Assembly (NCBI GenBank): GCA_013076295.1
Contig: RQOL01000710.1
Location: 101,638 to 165,637, forward strand
Origin: Sanderia malayensis
Taxonomy: Eukaryota > Cnidaria > Scyphozoa > Semaeostomeae > Pelagiidae
Direction of reading: 5' to 3'
DNA length: 64,000 bases
This document shows, piece by piece, positions 22,075-33,495 of the stretch (its first letter is position 1; the number at the start of each line of letters is the position of its first letter). Made by a program: the position numbers and the translations under genes. The notes beneath the pieces are model-generated. The model searched no databases and was not told where the DNA came from. It saw nothing but the letters and a program-made list of their open reading frames with translations.

Positions 22075-23610
22075 TCAGTAATCAATGAAATAGACAGAAT
22101 ATTCTGCACTTTTGCTTTTACGGTTCTTGTCTGGTGGTGGTGCTGAGCCGGGGCGTCCAACTCTTGGTGCTCCTGGGAGGGTTAACAGCTCCAAAGCTAC
22201 TGATCTATGGAAATCCAGTGCAGGCTGATTCTTTCTTTCCAACTTTTGATACACCACATATGCGTTGACCATCGTACAGTCCAAAACTCGAAAGAAAATT
22301 CTGCGCCACCACTTCTTTGATTTCCTTTTAAATCCATGGAATGAACACAACATGTCTGCCTTGTCCACTCCTCCCATATGTGCATTATAGTGTTTTACAG
22401 CAGTTGCACAAGGAAACTCTTCCTGTGTCCCATCTTTTTGTGTTCTTGTCACTGAGGAGACATCAGACCCATGAAAATTTGACATGAGATGAACTGCTTC
22501 GTTATCCTTCCATTTGTACAAAGCAATTCCCGTCTTTGATATGCAGAAGTCGTGTTCCCTTTGTTGAAGCTCTCTATCTGCCTTCAATCCTTTTGGCAAA
22601 CCTTTTCTGTCAGTTCTTATGGTCCCACATGCCATAATGCTGATAGATTGCAGATACTCCATCAGATTGACAGATGAAAAATAATTATTAAAGAAAACCT
22701 GATGGTTCTTATTTCTCAGGTCTTTTGTCAAGCTAAAAATTACTTTCTCTCCTACGCCAAATTCAGCTGGTGCTCCTTCAACATCAAGGGAGACACTTTT
22801 TCCTTCATAGATGTCAAACTTACTAATTTAGGTATCCATCTCAGCCCTCATCCACAACTTGTATCCTTGTTTGATTGGCTTTTTCGGATTGTATTGCTTC
22901 AAAGAGCTGCGTCCTTTGAAGAGTATCATGCTTTCAACAATGCTGACTTTTTGGGAAACATTGTACAGCTTGGCGTAGTTTTCATTCAGAGATGAAATTA
23001 AAGGCCTTAGCTTGTATAGTTGTATAGTACGCATTGCTCTGGTAAACAATGTTTTTTCTTATTTCTTGATCGAAGAAGTTCAAAAAGTAATCTCCAGGTG
23101 TTTCGCATTGCTCAAATAGTTGGGGAACAGGACCTAAATTTGGGACAATTATATGATAACAAACTATAATAAAATGAAAACACAGGTGAATATGGATATG
23201 GATAAAAAGTAGACTAGTGTCCAAGTTACACACCTTGTGGTAGAGTGAATTCATTTATGACCATAGGCTCATTTTTTCTTCTTCCATTTGCGGTTTACCT
23301 CTGTTTTGTTCTTTTGCTTTCCAGTTGGTTCGGACTTTTAATTTTCATTGCTTACATTTCCTTCATTTATATATTCATCAGTATCTTCTCCTTCATTATC
23401 ATCCTTGTTTTTTTCATTCGCATTGTCCTCTTCAAGATCAGGAAGATCTTCAAACAGTTGAGGCGTAAATGTTCGGGCTGCGTCATCTGTATCACTTTCC
23501 TCTTCATCTGTTGTTTCTCCGCTATCACTTGGGATCTCGTCAAACATGATCTCAGCCTCTTCAACATTATAAAATCTGGCTATCCTTCTTCGGGTGGAAT
23601 GTTCCATCAT
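22075..23610 (-). pseudogene. piggyBac-type transposase, decayed
   Basis: Minus-strand pieces form a piggyBac (DDE_Tnp_1_7) transposase. An acidic N-terminus lies at 23338-23610 (MMEHSTRRRIARFYNVEEAE). A 100-bp intron fits at 23134-23233 (GTGTGT...TTTAG), joining FTLPQG to PVPQLFEQC. IRKNIVYQSNAYY follows, then KLYNVSQKVSIVESMILFKG in 22828-23049. The main block 22075-22731 has FFNNYFSSVNLMEYL and KHYNAHMGGVDKADML. In functional relatives the DN(F/Y)(F/Y)S motif holds a catalytic Asp; here it is Asn, so activity is unlikely. The frame also breaks near 22735-22830. The C-terminal Cys-rich finger is not seen. No convincing CCC-type terminal repeats were found. Confidence 0.72.
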
Positions 23611-23754
23611 AGCTATTAATTATGAGAATACAAAAAGTTTGATTTATCTTATTATTCTCTGTATGAAATTGAACTCTTTTTTGCCAATAAAATGTGAAAA
23701 ACAATGAATAGTTTTTAGAAAAAAAGGATGAAATAAGGTTAACTAGAATAAACC

Positions 23755-23917
23755 CTATATCTTTGTGTTAAGTTCTTCTTTGAAGTACTTTGAACCACAA
23801 TGAATGCATGCTCTGTTCATTTTGTTCAAGTGGTGTGGTAATGGGGGGAAGGGTATGAGGTTTTCAGCTTCATTGTTTTCGCGGACAGGGTTGTCAACTT
23901 GCATTTGCTGATCTTTG
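23755..23917 (-). pseudogene. Short zinc-motif fragment, possibly Helitron-derived
   Basis: After the LINE tail the minus strand encodes LNKMNRACIHCGSKYFKEEL and then a stop. A C-x2-CG-x5-EE motif of this form occurs near the N-terminus of Helitron Rep/helicase proteins, which I recall but cannot check. The fragment is only about 50 residues. Confidence 0.3.
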
Positions 23918-24950
23918 ACAATAATAATAATAATAAGGAAGAAATTTCTATTGCGCCGTATATCCTCAGGGCTCATAGGCGCATAACATATTTACAACTA
24001 GAAACAGAATGAAAAGATTTACAAAAGATTTATATACAAGGATTAATTAAAATATCTATGAAATAAAAATGTCTTGAAAAGTGTTTTGAACGTTTCAACA
24101 GAGTTTACTGCTCTTAGAGCATATGGCAGTTCATTCCATAAGCATGGGGCAACATGAGCGAATGATCGGTCCTCGGCTGTTACCAAGCGTGTTTGCCATA
24201 CTTCAAGCAGGAGATTATCAGTTGCAGATCTTGTTACACGAGGAGCTATATGTTGCTTTAGTAAATCACCTAAGTATGTTGGAGCCAAGTTCTTGATACA
24301 CTTGACTGTCAATAACAATACCTTATACTGAATTCTGCATACTACAGGTAACCAGTGAAGCTCTTTCAAAATTGGTGTTATATGATTTTTTCTGCTTACT
24401 CCTACAAGAAGCCTTGCAGCTGCATTTTGAACTTTCTGCAATTTTTGTAACTCACAGAACGGCAGTCCTTGTATCAAAGCATTGTTACTATCCAGCCTTG
24501 AAATAACAAATGTATGAATGGCCTTTTCTGCAGCCTCTCTTGTCAGGTACATTCTAGCCAAACTGATGTTATGCAAATGGTACCTGGCTGATTTACAGAT
24601 CCTGTTTACATGTGATTTGAGATTCATATGCTTGGCAAAAATTACTCCTAGATTTTTTACCGTTTCACTTGATTCAATGATACTTTCAGCTGCATTTAGA
24701 CTTAGATTGGGGACTTTCAAACATTGCTGTGGAGTACCAATGACCATCATCTTAGTTTTATCTCCATTCAGCTTGAGTCTATTTGATAACATCCACGAGC
24801 TGACCTCCTGTACGCAATGCTCAATACGCTCTAACGAATCGGCTACATTGGAGTTGGTTGGTGTAAAAGACATGTATATCTGCGTATCATCCGTATAAAG
24901 AGGGAACTGGAGTCCCTTCTTTCTGATGATATCCCCGAGTGGCAGTTGAT
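23918..24950 (-). mobile_element. LINE 3' fragment (CR1/Rex1-like), 5'-truncated
   Basis: The minus-strand frame (open from 24966 to 24043) is the C-terminal half of a LINE reverse transcriptase. LPLGDIIRKKGLQF and LYTDDTQIY (a YADD box with Thr for Ala) are followed by MLSNRLKLNGDKTKMM, LGVIFAKHMNLKSHVNRICK and the usual tail CLWNELPYALR. It ends normally at 24043. A short 3' UTR contains ATACGGCGCAATAGAAATTT and a (TTA)n tail at about 23919-23937, as is usual for CR1/Rex1-like LINEs. The 5' side is cut off near 24950 inside the reverse transcriptase, typical of incomplete target-primed insertion. Confidence 0.8.
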
Positions 24951-25560
24951 GGGTTCTGATTTCCATCGGGTACTGGAACTGTGTCTTGCATCTTGATGTC
25001 TGCAGGTTGTTCTGCTCCTTGAAGCTCTTGGATCAGAATGGGAAGCTCTTCGTTCTGAATAGGAAGCTCTTGGTTCAGAATGGGAAGCTCTTGATTCTGA
25101 ATAGGAAGCTCTTGGTTCAGAATAGGAAGCTCTTGGTTCTGAATGGGAAGCTCTTGGTTCAGAATGGGAAGCTGTTGTTTCTGAAAAGGAAGCTCTTGGT
25201 TCAGAATGGCAAGTTCTTGGTTCTGAATGGGAAGCTGTTGGATCTGAATGGGGAGCCATGGGATCTGAATGGGAAGCTGTGGTTCCATGCCCATCAACCT
25301 TGACTGTATCTGTGGAAGGAGATGCTGTGCAGGAAATGGCTGATATTCAGGGGCTTCTAGCTGACTGTTTTCGAGCTGCAATTGTTGAAGAGCGTTGACC
25401 ACTGCAAGTGGGTTATCCAAATTTCCTGTCTGTCAAAGCTGAAGCTGTTGATTGATCTGTCTGTGATGCTGTACATTCTCCCGCACTTTATTTCTACGCC
25501 TGGTGCTGGTTATACTTCTCTTGGCCTTGCACGGTATGGTGCACGTTGTGGTATGAAAGA
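24951..25560 (-). pseudogene. Gln/Leu-rich reading frame with 21-bp repeat, unknown
   Basis: Upstream of the LINE junction the minus strand reads VRENVQHHRQINQQLQL, a TGA (about 25438), then LDNPLAVVNALQQLQ and QLEAPEYQPFPAQHLLPQIQ. A repeat of seven-residue units (ELPIQNQ / ELPILNQ) follows. The last unit-free stretch is LQGAEQPADIKMQDTVPVPD, where the LINE begins. I do not recognise the protein. It could be a broken exon of a low-complexity host gene or a repeat that happens to be open in frame. Confidence 0.3.
25017..25283. repeat. 21-bp minisatellite, about 13 copies
   Basis: Units of the type GGGAAGCTCTTGGTTCAGAAT repeat head to tail, alternating TTGGTTCAGAAT and TTGGTTCTGAAT, so a 42-bp higher-order period is visible. 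The length is a multiple of three and stays open on the minus strand. Confidence 0.85.
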
Positions 25561-25579
25561 GAAATATCAAGTATGAGAT

Positions 25580-28500
25580 ATAAAATTAGGCCCAATTACT
25601 GTAAATGTTATTGTTTTTTGACAATGGTCTTAATAGCAACAACAATGGTATTAATTATAGCCTTCTGTAAAGCTGAAACACAAAGAAGTAAGTATAATAT
25701 ATTTCAAGGGTTCCATAATGATAAGTTTAAATTGGTAAAGAAGTAAGTGGAAAAGTATTGCTATATAATCTAATTAATGTTAAATGAATACAGCTACTTT
25801 TAAATTGTGGTTGTTTCTGTTAGATAAACAGTCACTAAAATGGAATAGAGTAAATTTATAGTTGAAGTATAAGTAGTAAAAGGAAATGAATAAGAGACGA
25901 AGCTCAGAACACCTGAATAAATAAAAATGAATCGGTTGAATCAAGTGCAGCAGTTTTCAATAATTTGTTAAACACAATTTCAGAAATTGTTGTTAATTTA
26001 CTTACTATCCATGAAGGAAACACTGAGTTAAGGAAATAGTTTGTTGTACAGAGGTTCATTTGGAAAGAGAGAAATAAAAAAACAAAAATATAAGTTTATT
26101 GTTGAAATGAGTTTGTGAAAGAGAAGCGTCCGTTATTTGAAATTAGATTTAGGTGGGCCTTTATTTAGAAAAACAACACACAATTAAAGAGGTAAATAGG
26201 TAAGAAGGCTGAATTTCTTACCGAGCCTAGCCTTGTGTCTTTCGAATCTATGGGTAGAAATAAAAGAGAAATCAGAATAGTTGTAAACTTAAAATACTTG
26301 ATAAAGAAATGATACCTGCACAGCACGTAACCTATTGTTGTAATTAAAAGCATACCAAGAAAAACAATAATTTTTGTCTTATGTGGCGAAGTAGTGATTA
26401 ATAATCTGGCTAGCTTGTAGTTATTAAAACATGTTGAAAGCAGGTACTTACTCAGCGATAAATAAGATTAAATTGTAATTATAGCCTTTAGAAAATTTGG
26501 CTGGTTAAAAAGAGACAAAATCTTATTGTGCAAATTATATCAGAGGCAGCATTTCTATTTTACTATATCGCCTCCATGATTAGTTTTTACGTGTCACGTG
26601 ATAAAAAAGGATGGAAAATTCTCCTGTAAACGAATTTCCCCTTTTAAAGGTGAGAAGAGGAACATTAGCATGTGACAAACTGATTGGGGACTCAAAGAGA
26701 AAGGATATAAGAAAAGAAACATTATAATCTTTGAAATACTATTCATGTTCATGATACTAATTATAATTATAATTAACAATATTAATACTTTTTCAACAGT
26801 ATAGTATCGTTCAATTGGGTAAGTTGATAGACTTTGAGGGTGGAGATCACAGGGTTTCGATGCATCAAGTTGATAAAAAATGGCCGCCATTGGAGGGTGA
26901 GATAGCGTCTGGAGTGTGAGCCTCATTAGCACTGCAGATTATCTAAAATTTCTCTGTGGTGGTGTCATGGGGCAGGCACGTGTGCATGTTTCGTCTCTCC
27001 CTGCAAGAAGAAGACGAAGGAAAAGAACAAAGACAAATGAAACAAAGGAAACGTTGTAACAATCTCTCACGTGCCAGAATTTTATTTGCGAAATTATTTT
27101 TATTATTTTGTAAAGGAAGCCTCGTCCTCGGCAGATAGTGTTGACCATGAAGAGAGCCGATCAAAGCGGAGGAATAAGATAAATGGTAATAATATAATTT
27201 GATCTTTGTCAATCTTTCCAATCAAACACTATTAAGCAGACTATGATGAGTTATGGTGTGTTTAACTTTAATTGTTATCTATCAATTATAGAATTTCGAC
27301 ATATTGGAAGAGAGTATACAACCTTTCATCAAAAATAGTCAACATGCATGGCAGGCCTGGGTAAGTTTGTTACTCTAGTTCTTGTATGAGATAAGAAAAA
27401 AAGGCAAATTCAGAGCAGTTGCATAGGAATAATGCAAATCTGCTCTGCTTGTTTGCTTCGGTGGGCTAGCTGACCTTGATATAAGCAATCAATTATCATT
27501 GCTGTAACCTGTAAAGTATTCAAAATTATTGAAACTGTGCGTTTGGTTAATGGTTTCACATAATGTTATTGTTGCAGGTGTTGAATGCTGAACAGAAAAA
27601 GGAACGGATGTCCCTACTTGGTTTTTCGTAAAACTATGTACAGTATCTACATATTAAAGTAGGAGTTTTTAACAATTTTGGCACCACATGCCAATTGGGC
27701 CTGGTGAGCCATAGTTATGTTAAAGGTTATTAAAATGCTGTAAAAACATGCAATGCCATTGCTGACGTATGTACGTTAGACATGTGAAATGCAATGTAAA
27801 AAGGTGTATGTACACAATTTTGTTTGTTGGGATTCTGCTCCCAGTAGGAAAGACGAAGTTCAATCGTTTCCCGGCCAATTCAGGGAATTGGCCGGCATTG
27901 CATTTTAAGAGCAGAAATACTGCTATATGTTATTTCCTAGGAGAAAAAGAGCATGGAAAGAATAATGGTTGATAGCAGTTAGAAGATTAGAAATGTACTA
28001 GTAAATATATTAATGTATTTAACACAATTACTTTGGTGTCTTTGCCAAGAGTTATGACAATTTGGTTGTCCTTTGGCTTTGCATTTGCCATGTTTAAATG
28101 TTCTTAAAATGAAATGTTGAAATGCATGTACAATTAGTATAAGGTTAATGGGAAATGCTGGGAAAGTTAGGAAAGATTAGAAAATGTTGTAGTTCTCAAT
28201 TAACAATATTCTGATAATATGGAACTTGTGCGAATTAATATATGAAGAGGAAAATTTGAAAATGTTAATAATAGGAAAGATACTTACAAATCTGTAATTA
28301 GGCACGTAATTTGGGAGTAATGAATGCTGAAGTAAACAAAGGTAAGTAGTGTTAAAAATTTGTACATAATGAGTGTAAACTTTTTTTAATAACCATGGAT
28401 TCCTTTTAACGCTCTTTTAGTTGATCTGCCTCTGTTCTCTTAAATTTTTCAACTTTCAAAAATTATTTAGAAAAATATTTCACTTACTTGACATTGGTGG

Positions 28501-29090
28501 AATCGAAATCTCAAAAGGTTTTTCGCGCGCTCAAGTTAAAGCTATTGTCATCTGAAACTATGGCAACAATATCAAGATGGCCCCAGGGAAAAGAATGAAG
28601 TCGAGTTCTTCTGGAGGTATGGAAACAATGTGGTGTTTGGTCAATTCTCATGTTGCAATAATGCTGCATAGCGAAAGCAAGAATGGCAAGTACTATAGAA
28701 TAGAGTGAACTACCAATTGGTGTAAAAATATAGAGGGTATGTTAAGTTGAATAATAATCACGTAAGGTATAAGAACGTATAAATGGACATCAATTAAAGG
28801 TTGACTCCCACACTAAATAATGCTGTGATTATTCAGTAAACTTTCATTTCCCTATAACTCATTATGAAATGACTACAATATTCAGTATGAATATTTACAT
28901 GTTAGAAGTTTTGTAATATTTCTTACTTTATTATATATTATTTATTCTTTGATGGATTGTTATTTAATTGTCTTTCTTTATTATGTAAACAAAGATGTAT
29001 ACAATATTATGAATTAATATTGATAATATGATGTATACAATACTTTCTCAATCATTGTTTTGAATTTAGCAGTTTTTCTGCAAGGTATAT
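25580..29090. other. Largely featureless AT-rich DNA
   Basis: No supported gene. A short plus-strand candidate first exon lies at 28583-28621: ATG in a CAAGATGG context, codons for MAPGKRMKSSSSG, then a GTATGG donor-like site. No downstream exon could be recognised, so it is not called as a gene. The other frames here are short and unlike any family I know. Confidence 0.35.
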
Positions 29091-29093
29091 AAC

Positions 29094-29285
29094 TTGGTTG
29101 TTCTCTATTGTACCATACTATATAGTTTATTATGTTATACATTACTATGCACTAATATACATACTATACTATACCATACATTATTATACACACTATACAT
29201 TACTATATCTACTATACCTACTATAAAAACATACTATGCCTACTATGCGTACTATACAAACATACTTTACCTAAAACTGCTTTGA
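29094..29285. repeat. Degenerate (CATACTATAC)n microsatellite, part 1
   Basis: Irregular repeats of CATACTATACCTACTATA-like words. The tract is interrupted by 29286-29604, a normal-complexity insert, and resumes at 29605. Confidence 0.75.
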
Positions 29286-29604
29286 AAATCGGATTACACA
29301 CAATATGGGATCCATATTGTGTAGACAAAAAGAGTTCGTTTTCCCACTGGGACTCTTTTAATAATCTATTGTGCGATCACAGGTGAAGATTGATTGTTTT
29401 TGCACTCTACCAATCACTCGCCTCTTTTCTGATTCGCCAATTTCGATCCTCTTCTGGGTATAATTGTTCGTTAGGTTTTCATTTTCGTTCTCTTTCTGGC
29501 ATACTACTGTGATGAGTGTCAGGCGAAAGGCTTTAGTATTTATTATGTTTCGCTATGTTTCCGCTTTTCAAAGCAATTTTGAAGTTTTGTACCGACCAAA
29601 GACT

Positions 29605-29900
29605 GTTATACTATACCTACTATAAATACATACTACACCTACTTTAAAAACATACCATAACTACTATACCTACTGTAAAAACACACTATATCTACTATAT
29701 AACACATACATACATGCATGCATACCTACATACCTACATACATACCTACAAACATGCCTATATACATACATACATACATACATACATACCTAGATATATA
29801 CATACCTACATACCTATATGCCTACACACATACCTATATACATGCATACCTACACTATAAAAACATACTATACCTACTATACAAACACTTGTCAAAAGTT
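29605..29900. repeat. Degenerate (CATACCTA)n microsatellite, part 2
   Basis: It continues the preceding tract with CTACTATA, then CATACATAC and CATACCTA words. Confidence 0.8.
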
Positions 29901-29939
29901 TAAATGAGGTAAATCGTGCAATTTTGCAATGGCACCTGA

Positions 29940-30285
29940 AAAATTCATAACTTTGACTTTGTTCTCATTGGGCCTAAGTGTTGCAAGCATGCCGAAGCAA
30001 CACCTACTACAAAAACCATAACTATTTCAACTTAAAATACAAAACAAAGCTGTCACCTGCGTTCGAAATGTTCCTGCAACTCCCCAGGGGTCTTTGCAAC
30101 AATTAGCAGTTCTTTGCAAAAATGCTTCGTAAACCGTCGTCTTTTCGTGATAGCACAATTATTGGAATAATTAATGGAATAACTCAAAAATTCCTTTAAA
30201 ATAGGCTTCCAAAAATAAATAACTTTGGCCTACTCCAGAAACGGAGCCTTTCCATGCAAGTCTCAACCTTGTGCCAACCAAATTT
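29940..30285 (+). repeat. Dispersed repeat family R1, copy B
   Basis: Matches the reverse complement of 43130-43690 over both halves, including AAGCATGCCGAAGCAAC, TCGTGATAGCACAATTA and CTACTCCAGAAACGGAGCC. About 220 bp present in the middle of the 43-kb copy are missing here. Confidence 0.75.
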
Positions 30286-30784
30286 CAACGTCATATTCAT
30301 GGGAAATCAACTATGCATTGCCCACTGGGTATGCCTGGGTCTTCATCAAACTTCTAGCCATGCTCCTGGAAAGATATTGGAGGGATTCCAATATCTGTGC
30401 ACCTGTGCAAGTGAAATGCTTGGTAGTAGATTCGCTGGATGGCCCAAATTACTGAGTCTTCCTCTGGAGGTATTGCCGGTGACGTCTTCACTTTCATATC
30501 CTTGTAAAGGCGAACTCTTGTTTCAATGTAATCTCAATTGGTCTTCCAACTATACATTGTTGTGCCAATAAACTCTTTAATGTTTTCTGTTTCAGTTTCT
30601 GGTAGATATTCATATTGACCGATGGCAGAGACTAACTCACAGCTTAAAGAATCTTTGATGAGCTTTTTCAGGATTTTGATCTTTCCTGCTCGATAAAAGT
30701 AAGATGTTGTATTACACCGGTGTGATATGCGTCTCTCCATGACCATGCGTTTCTGCATGGCCCCTGAATTGGCTGCACGCTGAA

Positions 30785-31210
30785 ACACAGCACATTGCAA
30801 TTAAAGATTATGTCAAAACGTTCACTGATGGAAAGATGCATAGAAAATTTTTTCTTCATGCATTTCTGCATTTCCTTCACACTTAAGACTGATGCAAAGA
30901 TGCATTTCTGCATGCCGCTCATACTTAAGACGGATGTAAAGGTACATAGTAAATTTTATTGTCATGCATTTCTGAATGCCCTTCACACTTAAGACTGATG
31001 CAAAGATGCATAGTAAATTTTGATGTCAGGCATTTCTCCATGCCCCTCATACTTAAGAGTGATGCAAAGATGCACAGTAAATTTTGATGTCATCCATTTC
31101 TGCATTCCCTTCACATATAAGACTAATGCAAAGATGCATAGTAACTTTTGATGTCATGCATTTCTGCGTGCCCCTCATATTTAAGATGGATGCAAAGATG
31201 CATAATGTCA
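30785..31210. repeat. 64-bp minisatellite, about 6.5 copies
   Basis: The word AAGATGCATAGTAAATTTT recurs at 30833, 30897, 30939, 31003, 31067, 31131 and 31195. Spacing is exactly 64 bp except one 42-bp unit (30897 to 30939). Each unit also carries CATTTCTGCATGCCCCTCAT and CTTAAGACTGATGCA. Confidence 0.85.
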
Positions 31211-31368
31211 TGGACATTAATACATTTTTATGTCATGGATAGGTGCCGGCAAAGAAACAACATTTTTCAGTACATTTTTAAAAGTCAATCAAGGCACTTT
31301 AAAAAGTTGTTAAGAAAGTGAAAATAGTTACAGTCATAAAGATTAAATGGGCATGAGTACACAGAAGT

Positions 31369-31960
31369 CTATAATGTTATTGTCAGTCCTTGTTTTTGGA
31401 AACCTTCAAGATCACCTTTTGTGAGATGTGATTTCACATCGTTTATGTCAATCATTGAGCCATTAATTTCTGGCTTGGTGGACCACAGACATTTTCTGCT
31501 AACACAAAAAGAATAGTTTGTCGTCCCTGGGTATATTTTACCAGTGTGTTTGTTGTAGAATGGACAATCGGAATGATGACCAATAATGTATTTGCGCCCA
31601 TTTGAATTCTTTGCGACATTGCTTGCCACGCTTTGCTCTTGTTTTCCTTGTATTTTTAATCACTTTTCATTTGTGTTTAACGCTTGGCGTTGTTCTTTCT
31701 TTTCTTGCATGCACTCGTCATCGGTTGCTGTTTCGTTCGTAGCCATTTGTTTTTTATCAGCGATTTCCTTTTTTTATTTGGTGTTGATGTTAGCAACTGT
31801 CTACCTGAGTTTTCTGAAGCAATAACTACCTGTAACAGTGCGTTGACACAGGATTTACATTGGAAGGGTTCGTCATCTACCAATTTTTCCTTTATGCTGG
31901 CGATATGCAACCACCTTCCACAACAGGACTGAGCCTGTGGAATAGAAGCAATTAGTACTT
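31369..31960 (-). pseudogene. Unknown zinc-like protein fragment
   Basis: Minus-strand frames 31677-31960 (SCCGRWLHIASIKEKL, DEPFQCKSCVNALLQV, then a basic stretch) and 31369-31629 (GHHSDCPFYNKHTGKIYPGT, SFCVSRKCLWSTKPEI) may be parts of one protein separated by a frame change. The Cys pairs suggest zinc binding. I do not recognise the family. It lies directly outside the TTAA element that starts at 31985. Confidence 0.3.
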
Positions 31961-32287
31961 TCAAGGGCGTCATGGATAAGTTAAAGGAGACCTGCAACCT
32001 AAAAACAAGTTAAGCTCTTTTGATAAATTCTAATGCGCTGATTTCGAATCTGCTATTCATTTTTTAAAGTCAAGCTTTGTATTGGAGATATAAGCTGTTA
32101 AAGTGTGAAAATTTGGCTAAAATCCGCCATTATGTTTAAAGGACGGGCAAAGACGTGCTTGCTCGCGGGAGGATTATGACGTAACTGGTGAACAATCATT
32201 TTCTGCTTAGTAGTGTTTTGAGTTGGTATTTACCAAAATTGTACGACAATTACTGGTATAAATACAGCTTTCAATATTTTAAATATT

Positions 32288-32470
32288 ATGGGACATATTG
32301 ATGGTGATTTTGATTATGGTTTTGCTGATACTGCGGAAGATGTAGTGGAGCCATTTCAGTTTGAATCACTGCCTCGGGGAAGTCAACGGGTGCGTCGTAG
32401 GCCCATCACGGCATCACCAAGCTCGGATTCCGAAGGCTCTGCAGAAGTTGCAAGTGTACCCAACTCGGGT
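32288..32470 (+). CDS. First-exon-like fragment, acidic protein, inside TTAA element 3
   Basis: ATG at 32288 opens MGHIDGDFDYGFADTAED, then VVEPFQFESLPRGSQRVRRR and SPSSDSEGSAEVASVPNSG. A hydrophobic tail after this (to 32602) is likely intron read-through. An N-terminus with an xxPFxFEP-like motif and Ser/acidic stretch reminds me of invertebrate proteins with a P2X7-like C-terminal zinc domain. That domain is not visible here, so the link is weak. Confidence 0.3.
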
Positions 32471-32699
32471 TTTAATGTTGTGAATTTCCTTTTCCCTTTT
32501 ATCTGCTTGCGACCATACGGACTCCCAAATCAAATACTGTTGGTATGCCCCCTTCTTCTTTCAGTGTTAATCTTTCATTTGCTGGTGATGGTGGTGGTAT
32601 AGTCAATCCAAGTTATAGTCCATAAGAAGTAGTATATTGTTATTTCTCATATCATAACACTCGGGGGGGGGGGAATGATCGCTGCAAAGTCTTTTGTTT

Positions 32700-32856
32700 T
32701 CATTGCATACAAATTTTGTTTTAAATTGGCAATCAATTTCTTGTGTAAGATATTATTTTTATGAAACCAGTGGAAGGCACCTGACTTATGCCAACTGCTG
32801 TCATTGAAACAGTTGTAAGCAGCACACCCAACCTTGTTTGTTTTGCTGGCAAACAA
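32700..32856 (-). pseudogene. Partial THAP zinc-finger domain
   Basis: The minus strand encodes KVGCAAYNCFNDSSWHKSGA then FHWFHKNN. This matches the first half of a C2CH THAP domain (CxAxxCxN...FHxFP). The second Cys-His pair is absent. It probably derives from the transposase of TTAA element 3. Confidence 0.45.
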
Positions 32857-32979
32857 AAACTATATTTGCTATAAGGAAAAGTGCTGTTGATTTTATATGC
32901 TGCCATCTATACTGGCAGCGAAAAAGTTTATGTCCATAGCCCATTTTATATACGAGTGCGAAAAATGCCCATACATGGG

Positions 32980-33495
32980 TATTACTGGAGAATGTACATA
33001 AACATAATACAAGGCAATCTTCTTCTGAAGGTTTTTCCCTTCCACCCATGTCTACAAACTTCAAAAAAACTTTCTCATTTTGATGGTGTTAAATTTTGGA
33101 ACTCCCCACCTATAGAACAGTTTTACTTTGTAACACAGATGAAAAATTTTCTTATGAAAAATATTTAAAAACCTGTAAGCCTTTTTGAACAATTTTTGAT
33201 ATTATCATTCTATTATTATCAATAATTTTTGGTATTATTATACATTTTTTTCTTTTCATTATTATTTCATTTTCTTTTATCCTTAATTATTTCTTACTTC
33301 TTACTGTTTCTGTTAATCAAACTTAAAATTGTATATTAAGCACATCAAATTGGACCAAAGTCTATAGAAGGGAGGACTAACCAAAATTTACTATTATATT
33401 GTATATTTTAAATCTTATTGCGTATTAACCAGCATATTGTAATTAATCAATTTTATATCGAAAAAATATTTTGAGTTTGAGGTTGAGTTTGAGTC
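32980..33495 (+). mobile_element. LINE 3' end fragment
   Basis: The plus strand encodes SHFDGVKFWNSPPIEQF and MKNFLMKNI followed by a stop (33166), the usual C-terminus of LINE reverse transcriptase proteins. An AT-rich 3' UTR ends in a GAGTTTGAG repeat at about 33470-33495, which resembles a LINE 3' tail. It sits inside TTAA element 3. Confidence 0.5.

Noticed and set aside
21425..23754. piggyBac terminal repeats
   Set aside because: TTAACCTT words near 21539 and 23733 share only four bases beyond TTAA, too little to call.
30225..30571. Overlapping plus-strand frames of 76 and 105 codons
   Set aside because: They overlap repeat R1 copy B in part, show no domain, and have no splice-site support.
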